Notes: generated by a model not told the origin, from the sequence alone. DNA of 64,000 nucleotides from an uncultured Prevotella sp. (GCA_944320355.1 CALUHC010000035.1:191471-255470); one strand, 5' to 3'; shown: positions 36,987 through 46,134, counted from the stretch's first letter. Numbers and translations are program-made.

Positions 36987-38042
36987 CTAAAACGCCACCT
37001 CCGGCACACATTTCCTTATCACAACAGGCACGGTGTCGGCCAGCAGAGTGTCGGCCGTCACTCTAAGCCGGGCCACAAGCCCACGGCTATTCAGCGGGCG
37101 GCCAAGGTCGAAGATGAAGTTGCCGAGACTGTAGAATACAGGGCGGTGGCGGTATGTCTCCACGCTCTGGGCCGTGTGCGAGTGATGCCCCACAACGGCA
37201 TCCGCGCCTGCGTCTATCAGCCGCCGCGCCTCATGGCGCTGCCCGACAGTGGGCTTGAGCGTGTGCTCCACGCCCCAGTGCAGGCACACTATGACACAGG
37301 CCGCGGGCTGCCGGCGGCGTATGGCGCGCACGGAGTCGCACAGACGGTCAACGGAAGCCTCGCAGACCGACGGGCGGTCGGGCATATACACATAGTTCTC
37401 AGACATCACCCGCAGCGAGGCGAGCACCCATACGGGGCGCGGTCCGCCGCCAATCATCACAGGCCGGCAGGCCTCTGCGTCGTTGCGCCCGTAGCCAATG
37501 GCCGTCATTCCGGCCTCCGTTATATTATAATATGCGTCAGACAGCCCCTCGCGGCCTTGGTCAATGCTGTGGTTGTTGGCCATGTTGAGGTGGGTGATGC
37601 CGTGGCGGCGCAGCGCGGGAAGCACCGCCGGGTCGGCCCGGAAAACGAACCTCTTGTTGAGAGGGGCATCAACCGATGTCGCCGGACACTCAAGGTTGGC
37701 CACCACAGCGTCGGCCGTGGCAAACAGAGAGTCGACCGAAGGCGAGAACAAACGGTCAGGGCCGGCATACCTTATCAGCCTGCCCACATCGCGCCCGAGC
37801 ATCACGTCGCCAGTGAAAAGGATGGTGAGGGTGTCTTTGGGAGGGCAGGGAGCAATGGAAGAGCCGGGGGTGCTGAGAGCTATGGGAGCAATGAGAGGGC
37901 AGGGAGTTGCTGGAGAGCTGAGCCAAGATGGCGGCCCTTTCACTTCAGCTCTCCCGCAACTCCCTGCCCTCTCATTGCTCCCAGCTCCAATAAAAGCTCC
38001 TGCCAGGACTGCCGCAAGCAGCAAAACAATCAGCCCGCGCAT
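36987..38042 (-). CDS. CapA-family calcineurin-like phosphoesterase
   Basis: The 351-residue exported protein matches the CapA/PgsA family (metallophosphatase fold, linked to poly-gamma-glutamate or capsule synthesis in Gram-positives). The motifs TILFTGDVMLGRDVG, ANLECPAT, NMANNHSIDQG, VCLHWGVEH and VVGHHSHTAQ give the metal ligands. The signal segment is about 1-18. Residues about 20-66 (GSNERAGSCGRAEVKGPPSW and onward) are encoded by a 39-bp inverted repeat and its flank, which is foreign-looking and Pro/Ser-rich. The gene overlaps nothing and starts 5 bases before the end of the DUF3160 gene. Confidence 0.85.
   Translation of the reverse strand: MRGLIVLLLAAVLAGAFIGAGSNERAGSCGRAEVKGPPSWLSSPATPCPLIAPIALSTPGSSIAPCPPKDTLTILFTGDVMLGRDVGRLIRYAGPDRLFSPSVDSLFATADAVVANLECPATSVDAPLNKRFVFRADPAVLPALRRHGITHLNMANNHSIDQGREGLSDAYYNITEAGMTAIGYGRNDAEACRPVMIGGGPRPVWVLASLRVMSENYVYMPDRPSVCEASVDRLCDSVRAIRRRQPAACVIVCLHWGVEHTLKPTVGQRHEARRLIDAGADAVVGHHSHTAQSVETYRHRPVFYSLGNFIFDLGRPLNSRGLVARLRVTADTLLADTVPVVIRKCVPEVAF
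37884..37982. repeat. Inverted repeat inside the CapA-like coding sequence
   Basis: The arms 37884-37922 and 37944-37982 match at about 38 of 39 positions (GGGAGCAATGAGAGGGCAGG and onward) with a 21-base loop. A partial further copy of the word lies at 37840-37856. It keeps the reading frame open. Confidence 0.85.
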
Positions 38043-38046
38043 AGGC

Positions 38047-40425
38047 TCAGCACCCCGAACTGTAGAATATCAGCTCGTTGTCGGCAGGCACCGGGTCGGT
38101 GAGTATCACCTCATCCATCCACGACGGCACGCCCCGGCGCGGCTCCTTCTCCAGCATCTGCTGCCATTCCTCGTCCGTAAGGCGGGTGCCGAGGGGCATG
38201 GGGAACTCGCGATATGAGAAGACCGCGCCCCGCGTGAGGTGCAACATGCCGTTTATCTCCACCACAACGAATATGTCGTCAACATATCCCGTGGCGGCGT
38301 GGAGCACACTTTTGTTCGGGTTGTTTGAGCCGTTGGCCGTGTAAACGTCGGCCACCACGGCCACCGAGCGGTCCGGTCCCTGCACGTCTTCCCACACCAT
38401 GCCGTCCTGCCGTGCCTTGTCCTTCATTATGTCGAGCGTCAGCCACTCGTATGTGCTGCCTATTTTCTCTATGCTCTTGAACTCCTCCGGCGTGACCCTT
38501 CGGCCCGCCAGCTCCTTCTGCGCGATGCGCAGCAGGAAGGCGGTCTGCTCCTCCACCTGGTCGGTGAGGCTCTTTATGCGCGGCGAGAGGAAGCCGTAGT
38601 AGCTGAGAACGGAGCGCAGGCGGCGCACCAGTTCGAGCGACTTGGCCCAATAGGCGACGTTGGGCTCTACGTAACCCACCACCACCGGGTCGGGTATTGC
38701 GCCGCCGCACTCGGCCGCCATGGGCTGTTTGGCGTAGAGGGTGATGTCGTGGCGCGTCTCGGCCCACGCCGCCAGGGCCGCGTTGAGACTCTTCTTGGCC
38801 CACTGCGGCGTGCGCATGAAGTAAGGCAGGCGCGTGTCCGTGCAGCCGGTCATGGCCGCAAGGGCCTTCAGGCGCAGGTTTGTCGCGCTCGAATCGGCCG
38901 TCATCCGCGGCATCAGCCGTGCCACAGCGTCGAGCCGCGCGGCGTATTCCGGCCACTGGCGGGCGGCCTCCAGCTCGTCAATGAGTATGCTGCGGGCCGC
39001 GGCGGAGCCAAGGGCGGCCATCACGTCGAGCCCCGTGGGGCAGCCGCGCAGCGTCTGCGGCTTGGTCTGCACGTCGACAAGCTCCTGCAAGACCTCGCTG
39101 TCATAGACATAACGCTGCGGCATCAGGCATATCTTCTCGGCGCACGAGAGCTGCTCCTTGGGCCTGATGCGGGCCGCGGCGCGGCTCTTCTTCAACAGAG
39201 ATTGCTGCAGGCGGGCCAGCAGAGCGTCGTCGCGCATCAGCCGCCCGGTGTTGTACTTGCCGCGTTTCAGCTCGCCGGCCAGGTCGAGCAGCGACAATCC
39301 GTCGGCCCGCCCCACCATGAATGCCATCACCTTGTCTATCGACATCAACGCGCCGCGCGCCCCGACGCTGCCGTTGAGCGCGTCGGCCAGCCGCACGGCG
39401 CGGCGCAGCTGCACCTTGTCGTCTATGCAGAATGGGGCCGACTGCAGCCACATCATGGAGCGGAAATACCTCTGCTGCAGCTCGCTGGCCGTGTAGTAGC
39501 CGCGCGGACGGAACAGGCTGTACATGAACTTCACGTCGGTGAAGCCGAGGAAGGGCGACAGCGCGTCGTCGGCCTGCGTTATCCTGGCCACCTCGTCGGC
39601 CACGGCCTGCCCGTATTCCGGCGGAGCCTGCAGCCCGTCCATGCCCATCAGGCGGCCATATACGGCCACCCACGCCATGCACCAGCGGGCCGTCTCGCGG
39701 CCGTTGTCGCTCGTTGACCGCGCCAGCGACTGCTCCAGCTGTCCGTAGAGCTGCCTCATCACCGACATGAAGCTCACGGACAGTGAGGCCTTCTCCATCT
39801 CCTGCATGATGTTGGAGTAGTATATGTGCATCAGTTGCAGGTGCAGATCGGTGGTGACGAAGCTCGGAAAGTCGTGGTAGTCGTTGTTCTCGTAGCAGTG
39901 GAACAGCTGTATGTTCTGCCTCGGCACTATGGCGAAGCCGTCGCGAGCCAGCCGCGCGTAGAGCGGTTCGGACACCTCTTCCAGCTGGAAGCCGTTCACG
40001 ATGTTCCTCACGTTGACGCGCTCGCCCTCGCCGGCCTTGAAGTTCTGCGCCTTCAGCTCGGCCTCGCGGGCTTTTATCTTGTCTATGAATGTCAGTTCGG
40101 CCTTGGTATATTTGATGGGCTTGTCGTAGAGTGAGCCATCCAGCCGCTCCCACAGCAGGCTGTCATACCACGACGTGTGGTTGAAGACGGCGCGCAGGGC
40201 GTAGTCCGTGAAGCAGTATCCCTGGCGGGCGGCGAAGGCGTTGCGCAGTATGCGCAGGTCTTGCAGGCTCAGCCCGGATATGTCCATGCCGGTGTCTATG
40301 TGGCTGCCCAGAGCCTCGACATCTATCTTGCTGCCCACGGGCACGAACGGCGCCGCACCGCTCACCGCCACAGGCAGTGCTGCGGCTGCGGCCATGACAA
40401 AGAAAAGAATATGTTTTTTCATCAT
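38047..40425 (-). CDS. DUF3160 protein with N-terminal YARHG-like segment
   Basis: The 792-residue exported protein has a signal peptide (about 1-23) and then a YARHG-like motif (LRILRNAFAARQGYCFTDYA, with HTSWY downstream). The rest matches DUF3160: FVTTDLHLQLMHIYYSN, FRPRGYYTASELQQRYFRSMMW, VGYVEPN and the end VVVEINGMLHLTRGAVFSYREF. Function is unknown in both domains; location is periplasm or cell surface. I chose the ATG at 40423-40425; an upstream TTG frame is less likely. It ends 5 bases before the CapA-like gene begins, so the two may form an operon. Confidence 0.85.
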   Translation of the reverse strand: MMKKHILFFVMAAAAALPVAVSGAAPFVPVGSKIDVEALGSHIDTGMDISGLSLQDLRILRNAFAARQGYCFTDYALRAVFNHTSWYDSLLWERLDGSLYDKPIKYTKAELTFIDKIKAREAELKAQNFKAGEGERVNVRNIVNGFQLEEVSEPLYARLARDGFAIVPRQNIQLFHCYENNDYHDFPSFVTTDLHLQLMHIYYSNIMQEMEKASLSVSFMSVMRQLYGQLEQSLARSTSDNGRETARWCMAWVAVYGRLMGMDGLQAPPEYGQAVADEVARITQADDALSPFLGFTDVKFMYSLFRPRGYYTASELQQRYFRSMMWLQSAPFCIDDKVQLRRAVRLADALNGSVGARGALMSIDKVMAFMVGRADGLSLLDLAGELKRGKYNTGRLMRDDALLARLQQSLLKKSRAAARIRPKEQLSCAEKICLMPQRYVYDSEVLQELVDVQTKPQTLRGCPTGLDVMAALGSAAARSILIDELEAARQWPEYAARLDAVARLMPRMTADSSATNLRLKALAAMTGCTDTRLPYFMRTPQWAKKSLNAALAAWAETRHDITLYAKQPMAAECGGAIPDPVVVGYVEPNVAYWAKSLELVRRLRSVLSYYGFLSPRIKSLTDQVEEQTAFLLRIAQKELAGRRVTPEEFKSIEKIGSTYEWLTLDIMKDKARQDGMVWEDVQGPDRSVAVVADVYTANGSNNPNKSVLHAATGYVDDIFVVVEINGMLHLTRGAVFSYREFPMPLGTRLTDEEWQQMLEKEPRRGVPSWMDEVILTDPVPADNELIFYSSGC

Positions 40426-40516
40426 CTGACACAGGTTTTTAGTCCGGTTAAAAGATAACGCCAACGAGCGGAAAGCGAACTTGCCCGCAATTTCCAGAGT
40501 GCGACTTTATCTTATG

Positions 40517-40524
40517 CAAAGATA
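40517..40524 (-). promoter_or_regulatory. DUF3160 gene promoter, minus-7 box
   Basis: TATCTTTG on the minus strand followed by C. The leader is about 85 nt. Confidence 0.65.
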
Positions 40525-40643
40525 GCCATTTATACTTGCACGGCCAAAGGCCTGCCGCAAAAAAACGCGCCCTGGCCGCAGGCCGTGGCCTGCGGTTTAA
40601 CTTCTTTTACTTCTTTCGGTTTCCCCGTATAGCATTTTCTTCA

Positions 40644-40651
40644 TAATTTTG
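40644..40651 (+). promoter_or_regulatory. LTA-synthase-like gene promoter, minus-7 box
   Basis: TAATTTTG followed by C. Transcription would start about 25 bases before the ATG. Confidence 0.65.
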
Positions 40652-40681
40652 CAGCGTTTTTCAATTTATGCACCCAATGAT

Positions 40682-42529
40682 ATGAAACAACGCTTTGTCT
40701 GGCTCATCAAGCTGTACATAATGTATATAGCCATCTTCGTGACGCAGAAGGTGGCGTTCTTCTATATCGACAGGCCGGCCGACGCGCACCACACGCTGTC
40801 CGACTGCCTCGCTTCGGTGGGCCACGGGCTGCTGCTCGACGTGCCGGTGGCGGGCTATCTCATCGCCCTGCCGCTGCTCGCCACTATGGCCACGGCGTGG
40901 TGGCCGCGCGCGGTGAGGCTCAGGGCGTGGGCCACGGCCTACCTTGCCGTGGTGGCCCTGGCGGCTTCGGTCATGTTCATGGTAGACCTCTCGCTCTATC
41001 CTTTCTGGCATTTCAAGCTCGACGCCACCATATTCTATTACATGGACTCGCCGCGCGACGCGCTGGCCAGCGTCTCCGCGGGCTACGTCGCGCTGCGCCT
41101 GGCCGTCATAGCGGCCTATACGGCACTGCTGCTGTGGTGCCTGCGCGCCGTCACCCCGCGCCTGCTGCGCCCCATAGGGCGGCTGAGGCACAGGCTGGCC
41201 TATACGCTCACGGCCATAGTGGTCACCGTCCCGCTGGTCATCTCCATCCGCGGCGGGCTGGGAGAGAGCACGGCCAACATAGGCAAGGTGTACTTCTCTG
41301 ACGACGAATACCTGAACCACGCGGCCATAAACCCGTGCTTCAGCCTGCTGGCATCGCTCGGCAAGGCCGAGAACTACGGCGAGGAGTTCAACTACTTCGC
41401 CGAGGACGAGCGCAAGAGCCTGTTCGAGGGCCTCTACCCGCAGACCGAGACGGACACCGTGAGCCTGCTCAACACCACGCGCCCCAACGTGCTCGTCATC
41501 CTCATGGAGGGCTTCGGCGGCCAGTTTGTCGAGGCCGTCAGCGGGCGCAAGCACATAGCCCCGTGCTACAACAGGCTGGCGCGGGAGGGCATCATCTTCA
41601 CAAACTGCTACTCCAACAGCTTCCGCACCGACCGCGGCACGGTGTCGTCGCTCAGCGGCTACCCCAGCTTCCCCACGCAGTCGGTGATGAAGCTGCCCAT
41701 GAAGAGCCGCACGCTGCCATGCATTGCCGCCTCGCTCAACGCCGAGGGCTACCACAGCAGCTTCCTCTACGGCGGCGACATAAACTTCACTAATATGCAG
41801 AGCTACCTGCGCACGGGCGGCTATGCCTCGATAACGAGCGACGTAGACTTCAGCGCCTCGGAGCGCAAGGACAACCCCTGGGGCGTCAACGACGACGTGA
41901 CCTTCAGCCGGCTGCTCGGCATGATAGCCGCCGAGAAGGCCGAGCCGTGGCACATCTGCTTCCTCACGCTGAGCAGCCACGAGCCTTGGCAGGTGCCCTA
42001 CAGCCGCCTGGACGAGAAGATTCCCAACGCCTTCGCCTACACCGACCACTGCCTCGGGGCCTTCGTTGACAGCCTGAGGCGCACCCCGGCGTGGCAGAAC
42101 CTGCTCATAGTCTGCCTGCCCGACCACGGATACCAGTACCCCGGCAACATAACCAGCGAGCAGCACCACCACAACACCATGCTCTGGACGGGCGGCGCGG
42201 TGAGGCAGCACCGCGTGGTGACCACGCTGATGAACCAGAGCGACATGGCCGCCACGCTGCTCGGGCAGCTGCGCATACCCCACACGGAATACACGTTCAG
42301 CCGCGACGTGCTCAGCACCGGCTACACCTACCCCTTCGCTTTCTTCACATCGAAGGAGAACATTGGCTTCGCCGACAGCACCGGCCACACCGTCTACGAC
42401 ATCATTGGCGACAAGGTGGCCGAAGACTCCACCGCCGCCGGCCACGACCCCGCCGCCGCAACGGCCGCGCGGGTGAGCCGCAGCAAGGCCATACTGCAAT
42501 CGTTCTACGACGACCTCGGCCGCCGCTGA
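40682..42529 (+). CDS. LTA synthase family sulfatase (phosphoglycerol transferase-like)
   Basis: The 615-residue inner-membrane enzyme has about five membrane segments in its first 200 residues and a periplasmic alkaline-phosphatase/sulfatase domain. The nucleophile threonine lies in SNSFRTDRGTVSSLSGYPS, the first metal site in NVLVILMEGFGG and the later one in CLPDHGYQYPGN. Gram-negative members (MdoB/OpgB, EptA relatives) add phosphoglycerol or phosphoethanolamine to periplasmic or surface glycans. The Bacteroidetes substrate is not known. I chose the ATG at 40682; the frame upstream begins only with a TTG inside the promoter. A five-codon frame (40668-40685) overlaps this start. Confidence 0.88.
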   Translation: MKQRFVWLIKLYIMYIAIFVTQKVAFFYIDRPADAHHTLSDCLASVGHGLLLDVPVAGYLIALPLLATMATAWWPRAVRLRAWATAYLAVVALAASVMFMVDLSLYPFWHFKLDATIFYYMDSPRDALASVSAGYVALRLAVIAAYTALLLWCLRAVTPRLLRPIGRLRHRLAYTLTAIVVTVPLVISIRGGLGESTANIGKVYFSDDEYLNHAAINPCFSLLASLGKAENYGEEFNYFAEDERKSLFEGLYPQTETDTVSLLNTTRPNVLVILMEGFGGQFVEAVSGRKHIAPCYNRLAREGIIFTNCYSNSFRTDRGTVSSLSGYPSFPTQSVMKLPMKSRTLPCIAASLNAEGYHSSFLYGGDINFTNMQSYLRTGGYASITSDVDFSASERKDNPWGVNDDVTFSRLLGMIAAEKAEPWHICFLTLSSHEPWQVPYSRLDEKIPNAFAYTDHCLGAFVDSLRRTPAWQNLLIVCLPDHGYQYPGNITSEQHHHNTMLWTGGAVRQHRVVTTLMNQSDMAATLLGQLRIPHTEYTFSRDVLSTGYTYPFAFFTSKENIGFADSTGHTVYDIIGDKVAEDSTAAGHDPAAATAARVSRSKAILQSFYDDLGRR

Positions 42530-42648
42530 CACCGCGCCTGCCGCCCCGACAGCGCGCCAAAACGTTAACAAACGCTAACGAAAAGCCGGGGCAGGCACAT
42601 GACTTTTTCTGAAACATTGACAAACGGAAATCGCAAAACAGAGCGTGA

Positions 42649-42684
42649 AACGGCCTCCGGCAACGCCGGGAGACCGTTTTTTTT
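42649..42684 (+). terminator. LTA-synthase-like gene terminator
   Basis: ACGG-CTCC-GGC pairs with GCCGGGAG-CCGT and is followed by eight T. Confidence 0.75.
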
Positions 42685-42775
42685 GCGCCCGCCGAAGCCC
42701 GCCGCAACGCGAAACGGGCCGAAACGCCACCACCCCAACGCCTCGCAACAGCCGGAACGCACCCGAACGCAACGC

Positions 42776-42870
42776 GAAACGGCACATACAGGATGGCAAA
42801 ACGGCACGTTTCAGAAAGCAAAACGGCACGTCTTGCAGCCCAAAACGGCACATTTCGCAACGCCAAAAGG
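42776..42870 (+). repeat. Palindrome-array element, copy B3 (reduced)
   Basis: Palindromes start at 42776, 42798, 42820 and 42842, in 22-bp steps. No clear end module is present, so this may be a decayed copy. Related AAACGGG words continue upstream to 42710. Confidence 0.75.
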
Positions 42871-43277
42871 GGCAAGCAATTGCACAACGCGACCATACCG
42901 GCCGGCAAGCCACTGGCGCACAGCCGTTTGCGATTGCACATCCGTGGCTGCCGTATTTGCGGCCAAGAGCCCTTAATTTTGCGCAGACGGCCTTCTCGCG
43001 AGCCTTTCACGCCCTCCGCCCCACCCGATGCGCCTCCATCGCTTTCAGTTTTTTTAACCTTAACCGGCCATTAAAGGCCAAAACGATTTCGCTCTGCCAG
43101 CGGGCAGACTGGCTGCCGACTCTGTGAGACAAGCAACGGGCCACGCCTGGAGAAAGCGGCCGGCAAGACGCCGACAGGGAGACAAGAGAGTTTGGAGAGG
43201 CCGACACAAACGCGGAAGCAAACGCCGTCGGCCAACATTTTTCCGCACTTTGTCTTGCTTTTCACCCCTTTTTGCCG
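42871..43277. other. Gene-free stretch before the thioredoxin gene
   Basis: This is non-coding on inspection. The one notable string is TTTTTTTAACCTTAACCGGC at 43049-43068, loosely like a type A end. Nothing else is recognised. Confidence 0.35.
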
Positions 43278-43285
43278 TATCTTTG
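43278..43285 (+). promoter_or_regulatory. Thioredoxin-like gene promoter, minus-7 box
   Basis: TATCTTTG, about 75 bases before the ATG. Confidence 0.6.
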
Positions 43286-43360
43286 TGGAACGGGAGGAGA
43301 GGCCAGCGCGCCCCTGCCAGGCTTCCCGCAACCACAAAGACAAGACAAAGGAGAACGTAA

Positions 43361-44458
43361 ATGAAAGCAAGAAAGACCATTGCCGCGGCACTGCTCGCCG
43401 CGGCGGCCGTGGCGGCCAAAGGCCAGGACACCACCTACACCATAAGCGGCGCAGCCCCGGAGGGCGCGCGCATGATGTACCTCTATGCCGAAGACGACGA
43501 CAGGGTGGACAGCACCGCCGTGGACAACGGCAGATTCGGCTTCAGCGGCAAGCGCCCGCTCAACGCACTGCTCGCACTGACCGACGGGCACTACGGCTGG
43601 CACCTGTTCAACGACGGCACGCCCGTGGACATAGACCTGAGGCGCATGACCGTCAAGGCGTCGCCGCTCAACGGGCGGCTCTTTGCCGCCGGACGCTCGA
43701 TGGACAGCATCGACACGCGCGGAATGGCACTCTACAAGGAGTACGAGCGGGCTGCCGCCGACCGCAGCGAGGCCGGGCGCAAGCGCACGGCGGAGCTGTC
43801 AAGACAGTTCGCCGCGCTTGGCGACTCGATGGCGAGCACAGCCCTGCGCATCATCCACAGCAACAGGGACAACCTCATCCCAGTGTCACTGATCAGCCAG
43901 ATGGCGCGAACCTTCGACTACGAGACGCTGCGCGGCGTGCTCGACCCGGCCGCACCCTACTACAACCACCCCGCCCTGGCACGGGCAAAGGCCCTGCTGG
44001 GTGACGCCGAGCGCACGCTGGGCAACCGCCGACCCGGCCTGCAGTTCACCGACACCACGCTGCCCGACACGGCGGGCGTGGCGCGGCGGCTGAGCGAGTG
44101 GTGCGGCAAGGGCGGCTACGTGCTCATAGACTTCTGGGCCAGCTGGTGCGGCCCGTGCCGCATGGAAATGCCAAACGTGGTGGAAAACTACCGCAAGTAT
44201 CGCGACAGGGGGTTCCAAGTGGTGGGCATATCGCTCGACAACAACGCCCGGGCGTGGCGCAAGGCCATAGCCGACATGCAAATGGAGTGGCCACAGCTGA
44301 GCGACCTGAAGGGCTGGCAGTCGGCAGCCGCCACGCTATACAGCGTGCGCTCCATCCCCGCCAGCATACTGATAGACGGCTCGGGAAAGATAGTCGCCAC
44401 CGACCTGCGAGGCTCGCGGCTCGGCAAAAAACTGGAGGAAATCTACGGAAAGCAGTGA
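43361..44458 (+). CDS. TlpA/ResA-like periplasmic thioredoxin with DUF4369 N-domain
   Basis: The 365-residue exported protein has a signal peptide (about 1-21), a DUF4369-like beta domain (YTISGAAPEGARMMYLYAED, residues about 26-130), a helical linker, and a thioredoxin domain (about 225-365). The active site is WCGPC at about 263-267 (FWASWCGPCRMEMP). The cis-proline segment is VRSIPASILIDG. Such proteins reduce disulfides in the periplasm of Bacteroidetes. Monocistronic. Confidence 0.92.
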   Translation: MKARKTIAAALLAAAAVAAKGQDTTYTISGAAPEGARMMYLYAEDDDRVDSTAVDNGRFGFSGKRPLNALLALTDGHYGWHLFNDGTPVDIDLRRMTVKASPLNGRLFAAGRSMDSIDTRGMALYKEYERAAADRSEAGRKRTAELSRQFAALGDSMASTALRIIHSNRDNLIPVSLISQMARTFDYETLRGVLDPAAPYYNHPALARAKALLGDAERTLGNRRPGLQFTDTTLPDTAGVARRLSEWCGKGGYVLIDFWASWCGPCRMEMPNVVENYRKYRDRGFQVVGISLDNNARAWRKAIADMQMEWPQLSDLKGWQSAAATLYSVRSIPASILIDGSGKIVATDLRGSRLGKKLEEIYGKQ

Positions 44459-44649
44459 AACAGGAAGCAAAAAGACAAGAAGGTAAGAATGAAGAGTTAG
44501 GAATTAAGAGTGAAGAGGTTAAGAAGTAAGAGTGAAGAGGTAAGAAGTAAGAGTTAAGAAAAATAGCTTTGACAACGGTCGGCACACTCCATCTGGCTTA
44601 AGGCTGGCAAAGCTATTTTTCTTAACTCTTAATTCTTACCTCTTAACTC
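44459..44649. repeat. Purine-rich tail and 42-bp inverted repeat
   Basis: From the thioredoxin stop on, GAAGAGTTAGGAATTAAGAG and similar words run for about 110 bases. The arms 44530-44571 and 44608-44649 match at 40 of 42 positions and end in AATAGCTTTG at the loop. The right arm includes the last codons and stop of the following minus-strand gene. Confidence 0.88.
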
Positions 44650-45444
44650 AAAGCCTTCCGGGAAAAAGGTTTCAGGCTCACGCCGGGCCGAGAACATGGC
44701 AGTGAACTTGGCCTTCACCTCATCGTAGAGCGCACCGGAGTACCTGCGGGCGTGCGACGGGCAGGCCACTATGCAGCGGCCGCACGAGATGCAGGCCGCA
44801 CCGTCGGTGAGGTAAGGGCGGTCGGCGGGTATGGCGCCAGCCGGGCACTGCCCCGCGCACACCCCGCAACGGCTGCACTCATCCACAGAGGCGGCGGGAT
44901 GCAGCGGCAGGCCGCCTGGCTCCTTGTACGGCCTGTGGCCCTTAACGGCCGGCGGCAGCACGCCCCCGAAACCGCGAGCAGACGCGATGAGCCTCGCGCA
45001 ACCGTCGCCGAAGGCCGCCGCGCGGTTCATGTCATCACCGTCGGGGCGGCCTGCGCCCATGTCCGGAAAGATGGAGTGGCGGCCAATGAAGGCACCCGCC
45101 GCCACGACGCTGAAGCCACCGTCGCCCAGGATGTCGCAGAGTTCGAGCAGCGCGTCGTCATAGTCGCGGTTGCCATACACGCACACCGCCACCGCAGGCA
45201 CGCCGTCGCCTCGCACGACCGAGAGCCGCTCGCGCGCCAACGCCGGCACCCGGCCGGCATAGACGGGCACCGCCGCAACGAGCACATCGCCACCGCCTAC
45301 AGTCAGCGGGCCGCAACCGGCGCTGCCGTTGGTTATGTCGTGCTCGGCAACACTGCCGCCAAGCCGCGCCGACACCTGCCGGGCTATGGCGCGGGTAGTG
45401 TAAGTAGCACTGAAAAAGGCTACGTGGACATTTCTTATTTCCAT
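44629..45444 (-). CDS. Flavodoxin/ferredoxin fusion (EFR1-type)
   Basis: The 271-residue protein joins a flavodoxin-like domain (about 1-170, VHVAFFSATYTTRAIARQV at the FMN loop) to a bacterial ferredoxin with two 4Fe-4S motifs: CSRCGVCAGQCP and CISCGRCIVACP (about 187-230). That layout is the EFR1 family, presumed to carry electrons in the cytoplasm. The start is the ATG at 45442-45444. The last seven codons (ELRGKN and the stop) fall inside the right arm of the 42-bp inverted repeat. Confidence 0.85.
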   Translation of the reverse strand: MEIRNVHVAFFSATYTTRAIARQVSARLGGSVAEHDITNGSAGCGPLTVGGGDVLVAAVPVYAGRVPALARERLSVVRGDGVPAVAVCVYGNRDYDDALLELCDILGDGGFSVVAAGAFIGRHSIFPDMGAGRPDGDDMNRAAAFGDGCARLIASARGFGGVLPPAVKGHRPYKEPGGLPLHPAASVDECSRCGVCAGQCPAGAIPADRPYLTDGAACISCGRCIVACPSHARRYSGALYDEVKAKFTAMFSARREPETFFPEGFELRGKN

Positions 45445-45572
45445 ATATATGTTTGTTGGTTTGCTATTCAACACACGTTCCGCGGCAGTGCCGCCGCCCC
45501 GCGACGGCGACGGCCCCAAAGAGCCGCCGGCGCGCCGGAATGGCATGGCCGGCGCACGCCGATACGCCATTA

Positions 45573-45580
45573 CAAAGGTA
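45573..45580 (-). promoter_or_regulatory. EFR1 gene promoter, minus-7 box
   Basis: TACCTTTG on the minus strand, about 130 bases before the start. The rest of the gap to acpP holds nothing recognised. Confidence 0.6.
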
Positions 45581-45718
45581 GTGATTTGTTGGAAAAAACA
45601 AATCCGACAGGCAGACAAAATCGCCCGAAAAGCCATCCAGATATGCACAAATGGCATATAAGTGTGCATTTTCAGACGGTTTTTGCCCAAATTATTTGCA
45701 TAAGTGGATAAAAATTAC

Positions 45719-45726
45719 TTACTTTG
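45719..45726 (+). promoter_or_regulatory. acpP promoter, minus-7 box
   Basis: TTACTTTG followed by C, one base off the consensus. The region upstream is AT-rich, as expected for a strong promoter. Confidence 0.55.
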
Positions 45727-45781
45727 CAGCCGAATTTTTTGAGATTGGAAATCAATATTAACATTTTAAAAGTTATTAATC

Positions 45782-46018
45782 ATGTCAGAAATTGAATCTA
45801 AAGTAAAGGCAATCATCGTGGACAAACTTGGTGTTGACGAGGCAGAAGTAAAGCCGGAGGCAAGTTTCACTAACGATCTTGGTGCAGACTCTTTGGACAC
45901 CGTTGAGCTTATCATGGAGTTCGAGAAGGAGTTCGGCGTTTCCATCCCCGACGACAAGGCCGAGAAGATTACCACCGTTGGTGATGCCGTTGCCTACATT
46001 GAGGAGAACGCAAAATAA
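45782..46018 (+). CDS. acpP: Acyl carrier protein
   Basis: ACP carries growing fatty acyl chains on a 4'-phosphopantetheine arm. The 78-residue acidic protein has the attachment serine Ser37 in [15 protein letters not shown]. It starts the fatty-acid cluster acpP-fabF-rnc, an order shared by many bacteria. Codon use is less GC-extreme than in its neighbours (many TTT, GTT, CTT), in keeping with high expression. Confidence 0.97.
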   Translation: MSEIESKVKAIIVDKLGVDEAEVKPEASFTNDLGADSLDTVELIMEFEKEFGVSIPDDKAEKITTVGDAVAYIEENAK

Positions 46019-46035
46019 ATTTCTTACACCAATCC

Positions 46036-46122
46036 GGGGAATTGGGAAATGGACAGCCACGGTTGCCGACGCTCCACTTGGGCCGGCAGGGCGATGGTTT
46101 CCATTTCCGAATTCTCCTTTTT
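46036..46122 (+). terminator. Possible partial terminator between acpP and fabF
   Basis: GGGGAATT-GGAAATGGA (from 46036) pairs with TCCATTTC-GAATTCTCC (to 46117) with a long internal loop, followed by TTTTTC. It could lower read-through from acpP into fabF. Confidence 0.5.
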
Positions 46123-46134
46123 CAATTTTAAAAC

